Part shown: piece by piece, positions 24,810 to 33,583 of the stretch
How the letters are laid out: every line of letters begins with the position of its first letter
Numbering within the stretch: position 1 is the first letter of the stretch
Source of the DNA: Saccharopolyspora soli
GTDB taxonomy: Bacteria > Actinomycetota > Actinomycetes > Mycobacteriales > Pseudonocardiaceae
NCBI RefSeq assembly: GCF_022678645.1
Contig: NZ_JALBWV010000012.1
Location: 1 to 64,000, forward strand
Reading direction: 5' to 3'
Length of the DNA stretch: 64,000 nucleotides
Notes under the pieces: generated by a model
Database searches by the model: none
The model's input: the letters and a program-made list of their open reading frames with translations, nothing else
Told to the model about the DNA's origin: nothing
Position numbers and translations under genes: made by a program

Positions 24810-26120
24810 GTGTCGGCACGGGGGATCAACAGCGCCGCGGTGCGCTCACTGCACGACGAGCGCATCGACTGGCGTTTCAAGGGCATGCCGTCCGAAGCCT
24901 TCGGCAGCACCGTCGGTGACTTCCTCGAACAGCGCCCGAAGTTGTTCGACGCGGGTTTCGTCGGCCCGCTGCTGGTGCTCGACGACGCCGCGCTGCGGCA
25001 CAACCTGCGAACCATGGCGGACTGGTGCGCCGCGCACGGCCTGCAACTCGCGCCGCACGGCAAGACGACGATGGCCCCGCGGTTGTTCGAGCGGCAGTTG
25101 GAGCACGGTTCTTGGGGCATCACGGCGGCCAACATCAGCCAGCTGCGGGTGTACCGCGCGTTCGGCGTGTCGCGAATCCTGCTGGCCAACCAGTTGCTGG
25201 ACGGCAGCGGGTTGGCGTGGCTGGCAGCTGAGCTCGACGCGGATCCGGACTTCTCGTTCAGCTGCTTCGTCGACTCGGTGCGCGGCGTGCACCTGATGGC
25301 CGAGGCACTCGCCCGGCACGGCGCGTCCCGGCAGGTCGACGTGTTGGTCGAGCTCGGCAACGACGGTGCCCGAACGGGCGCGCGCACGATCGCCGAGGCC
25401 CGCGAGATCGCGGACGCCGTGGTCAACAGCCCGGTGCTGCGGTTGGTCGGGGTCGGTGGTTACGAGGGCGCGCTGGCGCACGATGTCAGCGAGTCGGCGA
25501 TTTCCACTGTGGACGAATACCTTCGGCGGCTGCGCGCGCTGGTCGCGGATCTGGCCAAAGCCGGGCACTTCTCGGGTTTGGACGAGGTGATCGTGACCTG
25601 CGGTGGCAGCGCGTACTTCGACCAGGTCGCCGAGGCGTTCATCGAGCCTTGGCCCGTCGAGGTGCCGGTCGTGCCGGTGCTGCGCAGCGGTGGATATCTG
25701 CTGCACGACGACGGTTTCTACCGGGTTCGCTCGCCGTTCGGCCGCGAGCACCGGCTGCCCGGTTCGGAAACGCCGTTCCAGCCCGCGATGCGGGTGTGGG
25801 CGCAGGTGACCTCGCGGCCCGAACCGGGCCTAGCACTGCTGACCATGGGCCGCCGGGACGTCTCCTACGACCAGGAACTACCGGAACCGCAGGTGATCCG
25901 GGGCGCCGACGGAGTCGTCCGGGAGTTGGCCGCCGGTTCCTGCCAGGTGACGGCGCTGGCCGACCAGCACGCGTTCCTGACCATTCGGGACGCCGATCCG
26001 CGAATCGGCGACTGGCTGGGTTTCGGCCTCTCCCACCCCTGCACGGTGTTCGACAAGTGGACGCTGATCCCGGTGGTCGACGGTGACGCGGTGGTCGACT
26101 TGGTCCGCACCTTCTTCTAA
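24810..26120 (+). CDS. PLP-dependent D-amino-acid lyase/deaminase (D-threonine aldolase family)
   Basis: The 436-residue protein belongs to the fold-type III (alanine racemase-like) group. The PLP lysine is Lys85 in APHGKTTMAP, with ITAANISQLRVY and VLVELGNDGARTG following. The C-terminal half carries the metal-binding pattern typical of D-threonine aldolase/D-serine dehydratase (FGLSHPCTVFDKW). The GTG follows AGGAGG by five bases. Neighbouring RidA and N-acyl-D-amino-acid deacylase genes suggest use of D-amino acids as nutrients. The exact substrate is not determined. Confidence 0.82.
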   Translation: MSARGINSAAVRSLHDERIDWRFKGMPSEAFGSTVGDFLEQRPKLFDAGFVGPLLVLDDAALRHNLRTMADWCAAHGLQLAPHGKTTMAPRLFERQLEHGSWGITAANISQLRVYRAFGVSRILLANQLLDGSGLAWLAAELDADPDFSFSCFVDSVRGVHLMAEALARHGASRQVDVLVELGNDGARTGARTIAEAREIADAVVNSPVLRLVGVGGYEGALAHDVSESAISTVDEYLRRLRALVADLAKAGHFSGLDEVIVTCGGSAYFDQVAEAFIEPWPVEVPVVPVLRSGGYLLHDDGFYRVRSPFGREHRLPGSETPFQPAMRVWAQVTSRPEPGLALLTMGRRDVSYDQELPEPQVIRGADGVVRELAAGSCQVTALADQHAFLTIRDADPRIGDWLGFGLSHPCTVFDKWTLIPVVDGDAVVDLVRTFF

Positions 26121-26152
26121 ACGAGGCGACGAACACCCGGAAGGGTGGTGAG

Positions 26153-26197
26153 TGAAGGGCACCTTCGACCGACTTACTCGGTCAAAGGTGCCCTTCA
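26153..26197. terminator. Hairpin terminator (palindrome family C)
   Basis: Twenty-base arms TGAAGGGCACC... (26153-26172) and ...GGTGCCCTTCA (26178-26197) pair with one mismatch around a CTTAC loop. It lies between the PLP enzyme gene and the deacylase gene, so those two may be separate transcripts or linked by read-through. Confidence 0.7.
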
Positions 26198-26228
26198 TCT
26201 CGAAAATTGAGGACCCCGGGGAGGTTTC

Positions 26229-27974
26229 GTGGACGTGGTGGTGCGCGGGGCGCGGGTCGTCGACGGTGACGGCGGACCGAGCTACCGGGCCGACGTCGGG
26301 ATCGCCCGAGGACGGATCGCCGAAATCGCCGAGCCCGGACGATTGAGCGGCAGAGGCGCGATCGACGCCGACGGTCTGGTGCTGGCGCCCGGCTTCATCG
26401 ACATGCACGCGCACTCCGACCTGCAGATCCTGGCCGAGCCGGAGCACACCGCGAAGGTGTCGCAGGGCGTGACGTTGGAGGTCATCGGCCAGGACGGGCT
26501 GTCCTACGCGCCGGTGGACGACGCCACGCTGGCCACGCTGCGCACCCAGCTCGGGGGTTGGAACGACGATCCGGTCGGGTTCGACTGGAACTGGCGCAGC
26601 GTTGCCGAATACCTCGACCGGCTCGACGTCGGCATCGCCGCCAACGCCGCCTACCTGGTACCGCAGGGCACCCTCCGGCTGCTGTGCGTCGGGTACGACG
26701 ACCGGCGCGCCACGGATGCCGAACTGGACCGGATGCGCGAGGTGCTCGCGCGGTCGCTGGACGAGGGCGCCTTCGGCATGTCGTCGGGGCTGACCTACAC
26801 CCCCGGCATGTACGCCGACACCGGTGAACTCGCCGCGCTCTGCGAAGTGGTCGCCGCACGCGGCGGGTACTACAGCCCGCACCATCGCAGTTATGGTGCT
26901 GGTGCGTTGGCGGCGTACGCGGAGATGATCGAGGTCAGCAGGACCTCCGGCTGCCCGCTGCACTTGGCGCACGCCACGATGAACTTCGATGTCAACAAGG
27001 GCCGGGCTGTTGAGCTGCTGTCCATGTTGGACACCGCGTTGGCGGACGGCTGCGACATCACCCTCGACACCTACCCGTACCTGCCGGGTAGCACCTCGCT
27101 GCACGCGCTGCTGCCCAGCTGGGCGATGGCAGGCGGAGTGGCAGCCACCTTGGAGCGCTTGCGGGATCCGGCGCAGCGCGAGCGGATTCGCGTCGTCATG
27201 GAGGAAGCGGGCTCCGACGGCTGCCACGGTGTGCCGGTCGACTGGGCCACCATCGAGATCAACGGGGTTCGGCGTCCCGACAACGGTCACCTGGTCGGCC
27301 GCAGCGTTGCCGAATCCGCCCGCGCCACGGGAAAGCAGCCGACCGAGTTCTACTTCGACGTGCTGCTGTCCGAAGAACTCGGCAGCTCGTGCTTGATGCA
27401 CATCGGTCACGAGGACAACGTGCAGGCCATCATGCGGCACCGAACCCACACCGCGGGCAGCGACGGGCTCCTGGTCGGCAGCCGTCCGCATCCGCGCGCA
27501 TGGGGCACGTTTCCCCGCTATCTCGGGCGTTACGTGCGTGAGCTCGGGGTGCTCGGACTGGAGGAATGCGTCCAGCACCTGACCGCTCGCGCGGCCGACC
27601 GGCTGGGCCTGACCGATCGGGGCCGGATCCGTCCGGGATTCGCCGCCGACCTGGTGCTCTTCGACCCGGACACCGTTGCCGACACCGCGACTTTCGACGA
27701 GCCCCGCCAGCAGGCGACGGGGATTCCGCACGTCCTGGTCAACGGTGTCGCGGTGATCGACGACGGCCGCCGCACCGACGCCCTGCCGGGCCACGCGCTT
27801 CGCAAACCCACTCAGACCCGCCGACAGTCGTGGGGGGGGGGCCCCCCCCCCCCCCCGGGGGGCCCCCGGGGGGTTGTGGGGGGGGGGGGGGCCCCCCCCC
27901 CCGCCCCCCCCACCCCAAACCCCCCCCCCCCCCCCCCCCGGGGGTGGGGGCCCACCCGGCCCCCCCCCGGTTAA
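26229..27974 (+). CDS. N-acyl-D-amino-acid deacylase (3' end corrupted)
   Basis: Amidohydrolase-superfamily D-aminoacylase that releases D-amino acids from N-acyl forms. Metal motif HAH is at 60-62 (GFIDMHAHSDLQ). Other family stretches are MSSGLTYTPGMYA, PLHLAHATMNFD, DTYPYLPGST and the late Asp in AGSDGLLVGSRPHPRAWG. The GTG follows GGGGAGG. Normal sequence ends near HALRKPTQT (about 27820). From 27831 the frame runs through poly-G/poly-C and only stops at 27974, so the last 50 or so residues are not credible and the true stop is lost. Confidence 0.85.
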   Translation: MDVVVRGARVVDGDGGPSYRADVGIARGRIAEIAEPGRLSGRGAIDADGLVLAPGFIDMHAHSDLQILAEPEHTAKVSQGVTLEVIGQDGLSYAPVDDATLATLRTQLGGWNDDPVGFDWNWRSVAEYLDRLDVGIAANAAYLVPQGTLRLLCVGYDDRRATDAELDRMREVLARSLDEGAFGMSSGLTYTPGMYADTGELAALCEVVAARGGYYSPHHRSYGAGALAAYAEMIEVSRTSGCPLHLAHATMNFDVNKGRAVELLSMLDTALADGCDITLDTYPYLPGSTSLHALLPSWAMAGGVAATLERLRDPAQRERIRVVMEEAGSDGCHGVPVDWATIEINGVRRPDNGHLVGRSVAESARATGKQPTEFYFDVLLSEELGSSCLMHIGHEDNVQAIMRHRTHTAGSDGLLVGSRPHPRAWGTFPRYLGRYVRELGVLGLEECVQHLTARAADRLGLTDRGRIRPGFAADLVLFDPDTVADTATFDEPRQQATGIPHVLVNGVAVIDDGRRTDALPGHALRKPTQTRRQSWGGGPPPPPGGPRGVVGGGGAPPPAPPTPNPPPPPPRGWGPTRPPPG

Positions 27975-27987
27975 CCCCCCCACGACC
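27831..27987. other. Anomalous poly-G/poly-C block, probable assembly artefact
   Basis: About 155 bases consist almost only of G and C runs (up to about 19 consecutive C), unlike any other part of the window. It replaces the end of the deacylase gene and the start of the intergenic region. A sequencing or assembly failure in front of the following strong hairpin is the simplest reading. Confidence 0.75.
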
Positions 27988-28002
27988 CCGTTCGCGTAAG
28001 AG

Positions 28003-28049
28003 GTGAGGGGCACCCGTGACCCAGTTACTTGGTCACGGGTGCCCCTCAC
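28003..28049. terminator. Hairpin terminator (palindrome family C)
   Basis: GTGAGGGGCACCCGTGACC pairs perfectly with its reverse complement ending at 28049, loop around CAGTTACTT. It is base-for-base the same as the hairpin at 31308-31354. It ends the deacylase gene; nothing gene-like was seen from here to 28238. Confidence 0.75.
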
Positions 28050-28238
28050 CCATCACCGTCGCTATGGAGCGCGCCAACGTGGGGTTCGTTTCCTCCCGCG
28101 GGGGCGCTCACGACGTCGGCTCGGCCGAACGTCCTAAACGGTGTGGTGCTGGATCGCTTGCTGGGGTGTTCGGAACGTCCGTAATCTGCCACAGATCGAC
28201 AATCGAAGAACGGTTCACCGACGGCGAGGAGTGTCCGC

Positions 28239-29960
28239 ATGGACCTGAGCAGACGGTCGTTGCTGCGAACCGCTGGTGCCGCAGCCGGTTTGGTGGGACT
28301 GACGCCGACGTTGGCCAACGCGAGCGCGCTGGTGCCAGCGGATTCGCCCACGCCGCCCCGCGGTCCCGGAGAAGGCCAGGGCCCGTTCGAGAAACTGGTG
28401 ATCCGCGGCGTCAACGTGATCGTCGGGACCGGCGGCGCGGTACGCGGGCCGGTGGACGTCGTCATCAGCGGCAACCGCATTCAGCAGATCATCCCGGCGG
28501 GTGCGCCGTCCCAGGTGCTGGCACCGAACCGCCCACCGCACGATGCCGAGCACGAGATCGACGCGACGGGCATGTGGATGCTGCCCGGTCTGGTGGACGA
28601 GCACACCCACACCGGGACCGGCGATACGCCGCGGACATATGCGTACAAACTGTGGCTGGGCCACGGTGTTACGACGGTGCGGGGCGTTTCGATCGCCGAT
28701 AACGACGACGCCGTGTCAGACCGGGAACGCAGCGAGCGCAACGAGATCGTGGCACCGCGCATCATCAACTACCAGACTCCAGGCAGTGGCTGGGAAGACG
28801 GTCCGGTCGACTCGCCGGACAAGGCCCGCCGTTGGGTGGCGTGGGCGGCACAGCACGGCGTCGACGGGATCAAGTTCTTCGGCGAGGGACCCTACGGACG
28901 CGCGGAGATCGAAGCCGCGATCACGGCTGCGGGGCAGCACGGGATGGGCACCACCATGCATCACTCGCCGCCGATCTACCCGCAGCTCAACGCGCTGGAA
29001 ACCGGCCGGATGGGCCTCGGCACCGTGACGCACTTCTACGGCCACTTCGAGGCGCTGCTCAAGGAAGGCCGGGAACACCCCAAACCACCGGGCTACGACT
29101 ACGAGAACGAGGCGTCCCGGTGGCGCGCGGTGGCCGAGGTGATCAACTACACCTTCGCACCGGACTCGCCGCAGTGGCGGTCGTATCTGGCGCAGCAGCG
29201 CGACAACGGCGTGACGTTCGGGCCCACCTTCGGCGTCTACCTGGCCGGACGCGACCTGCTGCGGGTCCGCGGCCTGGAGTGGCATCCGCGCTTCGCCCTG
29301 CCCTCGCTGTGGAACTTCTGGGAGCCCAGCCCGGAAGCGCACGGTTCGTTCTACTACGACTGGCGGACCGAGGACGAGGTGAGCTGGAAGCGCTTCTACC
29401 TGCAGTACATGCAGCTGGTCCACGACTACAAGTCGATCGGTGGTCGCATCGCGGGCGGCACCGACCCCGGCTACATCTACAACCTCTACGGTTTCGCCAA
29501 CATCACCGAACTGGAGATGCTGCGCGAGGCCGGACTGACGCCGATCGAAGCGATCGAGGCGATGACGTACAACACCGCTCAGACGCTGGCCGAGCCCACC
29601 GGGGCGAAGCCGGAGTTCGGTCTGGTCGAGGAGGGGCTGCTGGCGGACCTGGCCATCGTCGGCGAGAACCCCTTGCAGGACTTGAAGACGCTGTACGGCA
29701 CGGGCACACCGCGGCTCGATGCGGAAACCGGGGACATCACCCGCATCGGCGGCGTGCAGTGGACGATCCGCAACGGCGTCGTCTACGACGCGAAGCGGCT
29801 GCTCGCCGATGTCGCGGAGATGGTGCAGGCGCAGAAAGCCGGTGGTGCCTGCCGGGACGTCGATCCCGACTGGAGCACGGCAGGTCCCTGCGGCGGCAGC
29901 CGAGGCGCCGACGTGGCTCCCGCCGCCAAGCCCGCGCAGCGGGCGGCCGCGCTGCCCTGA
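28239..29960 (+). CDS. Tat-exported amidohydrolase-family protein
   Basis: The 573-residue protein starts with the twin-arginine signal SRRSLLRTAG and a hydrophobic stretch to about residue 30, so it is exported folded. The amidohydrolase core has the metal motif HTH (122-124) in LPGLVDEHTHTG, VDGIKFFGEGP, MHHSPPIYP and GGTDPGYIYN. NTAQTLAEPTG and LADLAIVGENPLQD near the end are typical of imidazolonepropionase/prolidase-like members. Substrate unknown. SD GGCGAGGAG precedes the ATG. Confidence 0.82.
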   Translation: MDLSRRSLLRTAGAAAGLVGLTPTLANASALVPADSPTPPRGPGEGQGPFEKLVIRGVNVIVGTGGAVRGPVDVVISGNRIQQIIPAGAPSQVLAPNRPPHDAEHEIDATGMWMLPGLVDEHTHTGTGDTPRTYAYKLWLGHGVTTVRGVSIADNDDAVSDRERSERNEIVAPRIINYQTPGSGWEDGPVDSPDKARRWVAWAAQHGVDGIKFFGEGPYGRAEIEAAITAAGQHGMGTTMHHSPPIYPQLNALETGRMGLGTVTHFYGHFEALLKEGREHPKPPGYDYENEASRWRAVAEVINYTFAPDSPQWRSYLAQQRDNGVTFGPTFGVYLAGRDLLRVRGLEWHPRFALPSLWNFWEPSPEAHGSFYYDWRTEDEVSWKRFYLQYMQLVHDYKSIGGRIAGGTDPGYIYNLYGFANITELEMLREAGLTPIEAIEAMTYNTAQTLAEPTGAKPEFGLVEEGLLADLAIVGENPLQDLKTLYGTGTPRLDAETGDITRIGGVQWTIRNGVVYDAKRLLADVAEMVQAQKAGGACRDVDPDWSTAGPCGGSRGADVAPAAKPAQRAAALP

Positions 29961-30127
29961 GCTGCGATGCGCGGGTGGGCGCCTCGAAGCGAGGGGCGGA
30001 GCGTGCGTCGGTGACGTGCACGATACGTCCGGAGGTGGGCACCGAGCACTACGCCATTTTGGTCTAGTCCACTGGGGTCGGATGCGGCAGACTGTCCCGC
30101 GATCATCCACCGAACAGGGAGAACATC

Positions 30128-31282
30128 GTGCGGGACAACGGAATGCCGCGTCGCCGGTTCCTCACCGCAGTCGGCGCGGTCGGCTTCGCCGGTGCGGCCG
30201 GTGCGATCACCACGACGAGCGCCGCCTGCGCGGCGGCTCCGGCGGCCGCACCGCAGCCCGCGGTGAGCCACCAGGCGGGCTTGATGACGCTCATCGGCAG
30301 CTACACCTCCGCCGCCCCGCCGGGCCGTGGCCTGGAGGTCGCGATCCGCGACGACGCAGGTGTGCTCGAACCGTCCGGAATCGTCGACGGAGTTCCCGAC
30401 GCGTCGTTCTTCGCCTGGTCGCCGGACCACCGGTACCTCTACGTCACCAACGAACTGCCGCAGGGCACGATCACCGCCGTCGACCTGTCCGGGCATCACC
30501 CGGTGGTCCTGGGCAGCCAGTCCAGCGGCGGCGCGGGTCCGACGCACCTGACCGTGCACCCCAGCGGCGAGTTCCTGTTCACCGCCAACTACACCGACGG
30601 CACGGTGGCCGTGCACCGGCGCAACGCCGACGGCAGCATCGGCGAATCCACCGACCTCATCAAGCATCCCGGCGCCGAGCCGCACGCCCACCAGGTGCTC
30701 GTGGACCCCAGCAAGCAGTGGGTCGTGTCCGTCGACCTCGGCGCTGACGCGGTGTTCGTCTACGCCTTCGACCCGGCCACCGGCAAGCTCACCCAGCACC
30801 AGCACCTGGAACTGCCCGCTGGCACCGGTCCCCGGCACTTGGCGTTCAACTACGACCGCGCGTACCTGCTCGCCGAGCTGAACTCCACGATCACCGTGCT
30901 GGACTGGGATCTCGAAGCCGGGCAGTTCGCCCCGGGGCAGGTGCTCAGCAGCCGCGAACCGGGTGCGACCGGCGAGAACTTCCCGGCCGAGATCGCGGTG
31001 TCCCGCGACGCCAAGTTCGTCTACGCCTCCAACCGGGGCGACGACAACATCGCCACCTTCACCACCGACGACGCGGGCCTGACCTTCCAGAGCGTCACGC
31101 CGACCGGCGGCAACTGGCCCCGCCACTTCACCCTCGACCCGGAGGAAACCTCGCTGTACGTCGCGAACCAGCGCGCGGGCGTGATCACCCGCCTGGCCCG
31201 CGACCCCGCCACCGGAGCCCTCACCCCGACCCAGGACCGCTACGACTGCCCATCCGTCGCAGCCCTCACCTTCCACGGGTGA
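30128..31282 (+). CDS. Tat-exported lactonase-type beta-propeller protein
   Basis: The 384-residue protein starts with a Tat signal (PRRRFLTAVGAVGFAGA). It is followed by about seven repeats of the 6-phosphogluconolactonase/YbhE propeller type: FAWSPDHRYLYVTNE, GPTHLTVHPSGEFLFTANY, GPRHLAFNYDRAYLLAE, AEIAVSRDAKFVYASNRGDDNI and WPRHFTLDPEETSLYVANQ. Export argues against a role in the cytosolic pentose phosphate pathway. It may act on an external lactone or be structural. GTG start after GGGAGA. Confidence 0.82.
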   Translation: MRDNGMPRRRFLTAVGAVGFAGAAGAITTTSAACAAAPAAAPQPAVSHQAGLMTLIGSYTSAAPPGRGLEVAIRDDAGVLEPSGIVDGVPDASFFAWSPDHRYLYVTNELPQGTITAVDLSGHHPVVLGSQSSGGAGPTHLTVHPSGEFLFTANYTDGTVAVHRRNADGSIGESTDLIKHPGAEPHAHQVLVDPSKQWVVSVDLGADAVFVYAFDPATGKLTQHQHLELPAGTGPRHLAFNYDRAYLLAELNSTITVLDWDLEAGQFAPGQVLSSREPGATGENFPAEIAVSRDAKFVYASNRGDDNIATFTTDDAGLTFQSVTPTGGNWPRHFTLDPEETSLYVANQRAGVITRLARDPATGALTPTQDRYDCPSVAALTFHG

Positions 31283-31307
31283 CCCACATCCGAGCGATTT
31301 TTCCGAG

Positions 31308-31354
31308 GTGAGGGGCACCCGTGACCCAGTTACTTGGTCACGGGTGCCCCTCAC
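31308..31354. terminator. Bidirectional hairpin terminator (palindrome family C)
   Basis: Perfect 19-base stem GTGAGGGGCACCCGTGACC and complement, between convergent lactonase and GH5 genes; it overlaps the GH5 stop by four bases. The 47 bases equal those at 28003-28049. Confidence 0.75.
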
Positions 31355-33197
31355 TCATCACGCGGACGGATGGTTTGGCAGAGCAGTGCGTCCGGTTCGC
31401 GGGTTGGGGAGTACACGCGGGCGCTCCAGGCCACACCGGCGATGTTCTCGCCGTCGGCGCACTGTCCTTTGAAGTGGCCGGAGGCGAAATCGCCGCCGTG
31501 GGCGTCCGGTGGGCGGGCATCGGCGCGGTCGAACCAGACCGTGCGCCCGGTCGTTCCTGGTGGCTCGCCGACCTTGCCGCACAGCACCGATGACAGGTCC
31601 GCACTGCGGGCGGCGTAGCCGGTGACGAACGAGTCCGGCGGGCACTGGAACTTCGTGAAGCCCGGCGCCCAGTCGTCGGTCACGTGCCGCTCGTCGCGGA
31701 CCACTTCGTAGCCCGCGTCCCACTGATCCGCTCCGCCGGTGTCGCTGCACAGACCGCGTGAGCCCGTGTGGCTCAGCCCGATCAGGCGCTGGCCGTCCGG
31801 GCAGACCGCCTTGCGGGCACCCGGATCCCAGTCCGGTTCGCCGCGCATCCGCGCCGACTGGACGAGATCGCCGTGATCCACACCCAACATCCGCCAGGTA
31901 TCCACGGGCCGCGCGCCCCCAGCTGCGGCGCCCACCAGGCGGTGCCAGGCCGGTGCCCGCCAGTCGTCGCCGTCATCGATGAACATGCGGTTGCCCGCCG
32001 CGTCCCAGTGCGCCAGGCCCCAGCCGTTGCCCTGCCGGTTCTGGTGCCAGCCGACCAGCGGCCAGTAGGCGAAGTCCGTGTCGTTGGCGATCAGGAAATC
32101 GACGAAATCGTTGAACCACGCCCGGACCTTCGGGTCCTGCTCGTCCCGCCGCCCACGCCGAACTCGCTGATCCACAGCGGCGCGGTGAAGTGCTGGCCTT
32201 CCTCGGTGATGAAGAACGCCTGCCTGCGCAGCACCTCGTACAGCTGGTCGCGTCCCAGGTCCTGGTAGCGGGGGTCGTGCGTCTCGCCGATCCCGATGGC
32301 ACCGCTGTGGTTCGGGCCGGTGTAGCCGTAGAAGTGCGCCAAGTACACCAGTTTCCCCGAGGTCACCAGCGTGTGCGAGAGGGTGCGGGCCCGTTCCAGC
32401 GTCGGCCGACCGTGCGGCAGCCCGTCGGCCGGGATGCCCACCCAGTTGATGCCTTCGATGATGATCAGCAGGTTCGGGTTGGCTTCGGTGAGGAAGCGGT
32501 CGCCCGCGCGCTGCGCCGCCGCGTACCAGTCGTGGTCGTCGCCCAACCCCCAGTTCGGGTCGTTGAGGATGTCGCGCCGCACCTCGTTGTAGAGGTCCGC
32601 GCCCACCACGCGCGGGTTGTCCCGGTACCGACCGGCCATGAAAAGCCAGCCTGCCTGCCACTTCTCGGCGCTCTGGCTGCTGTTCCAGCGCTCGTTGCCG
32701 TCGATGCCGCAGCACCAGCGCGTCGTGTTCGTGTGGTTGTTCAGGATCACCGCGAAGCCGCTGTCGGTGAGCGCGGCAACGGCCGCGTCGTACACCTGCA
32801 GCCGGGTCTTGCCCCGCAGCTGCGGATTCGCGGCCACCGCCGCATCCGGCACGATCGCCGCGTCGTGGATCATGTCGTTGGAGAACGGCAGCCGGATGCT
32901 GTTCAGCCCGAGTTCCTGGAAGCTGCGCACGATTTCATGCATCGGGGCCCGGTCCAAGCCGAGCGGGATGCCGCTGCTGTTCTCGCCCTCGTGGTAGTTG
33001 GCCGGATCGTTCACGTCGCCGATGCCGTTCCACGTGCCGCTGGCACCGTGCCAGTTCCCGGCCTTGAGCTTGAAGCGGTTCCCACTGCTGTCGACGATGT
33101 AGCGGCCTTCGGTGCGCAGCGGACCGGTCCACGCATCCGGTTGGACCGGCGCCACCAGGGAGGCCGCGAGGACGGCGGCGAGGACTCCGGCGATCAT
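31351..33197 (-). pseudogene. Secreted GH5-type glycoside hydrolase, frameshifted
   Basis: The gene starts at the ATG (33197) with a signal peptide (MIAGVLAAVLAASLVAPVQP) and a GH5 catalytic region. The acid/base pair NE is in GADLYNEVRRD and the nucleophile Glu in LWISEFGVGG. Directly after this, in a short G run (32145-32147 on the plus strand), the frame shifts by one base. The other frame continues with DEQDPKVRAWFNDFVDFLIAND and an extra Cys-containing C-terminal module (CPDGQRLIGLSHTGSRGLC). Joined, the product is about 615 residues. Either a real disabling mutation or a homopolymer sequencing error. Likely substrate: beta-glucan or related polymer. Confidence 0.75.
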
Positions 33198-33583
33198 GCG
33201 CGCGTCTCCACAGTCGGCTCCCTCGACGGGTCGGACGACGGCGGCGGATGATCAATCCTGGCAGCGGCAGGCACTCCGCGACGATCTGTGAAATCCCCGA
33301 TTTTCCCGTTGTTCACGGGGAAAAACCTAGATCGCGGCCCGGTCACGGCGGCGCAGCGACACGATCCCGCACGAGCGAAGATTGGTTCAGACCTTGCCAT
33401 CGGGCAGCGTGATCCATACCATCCGATTGCTCAGCGCCTGTCTTCGATCTCGCTGTTCGCAGCGGGTTTTCAGGCGTCGTCTCGGGGAAGACAGCCACAA
33501 CGGCAGCGAGACGGCGCAGCCCCAGGACGAGGACAGGCCCGCAGCGCAGAACCGGAACTGCGGACAGTGCAACGGAGAACGCC
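33198..33583. promoter_or_regulatory. Divergent regulatory region of GH5 and das-like genes, with DasR-like site
   Basis: No gene is seen here. At 33381-33396 the sequence ATTGGTTCAGACCTTG resembles the DasR-responsive element (consensus near ACTGGTCTAGACCAGT), a GlcNAc-controlled operator. It is about 190 bases before a chitobiose-type transporter operon. A second inverted repeat, TTTTCCCGT/ACGGGGAAA (33301-33323), lies nearer the GH5 gene; its role is unknown. Confidence 0.5.

Noticed and set aside
25878-28049. A 723-codon minus-strand frame across the deacylase gene and the poly-G block
   Set aside because: Shadow of the deacylase gene, prolonged by the artefactual homopolymers (poly-Gly/Pro translation).
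28003-31354. Two predicted proteins with identical first 17 residues (MRGTRDQVTGSRVPLTS)
   Set aside because: These residues are only the translation of the two identical terminator hairpins on the minus strand; no real genes start there.
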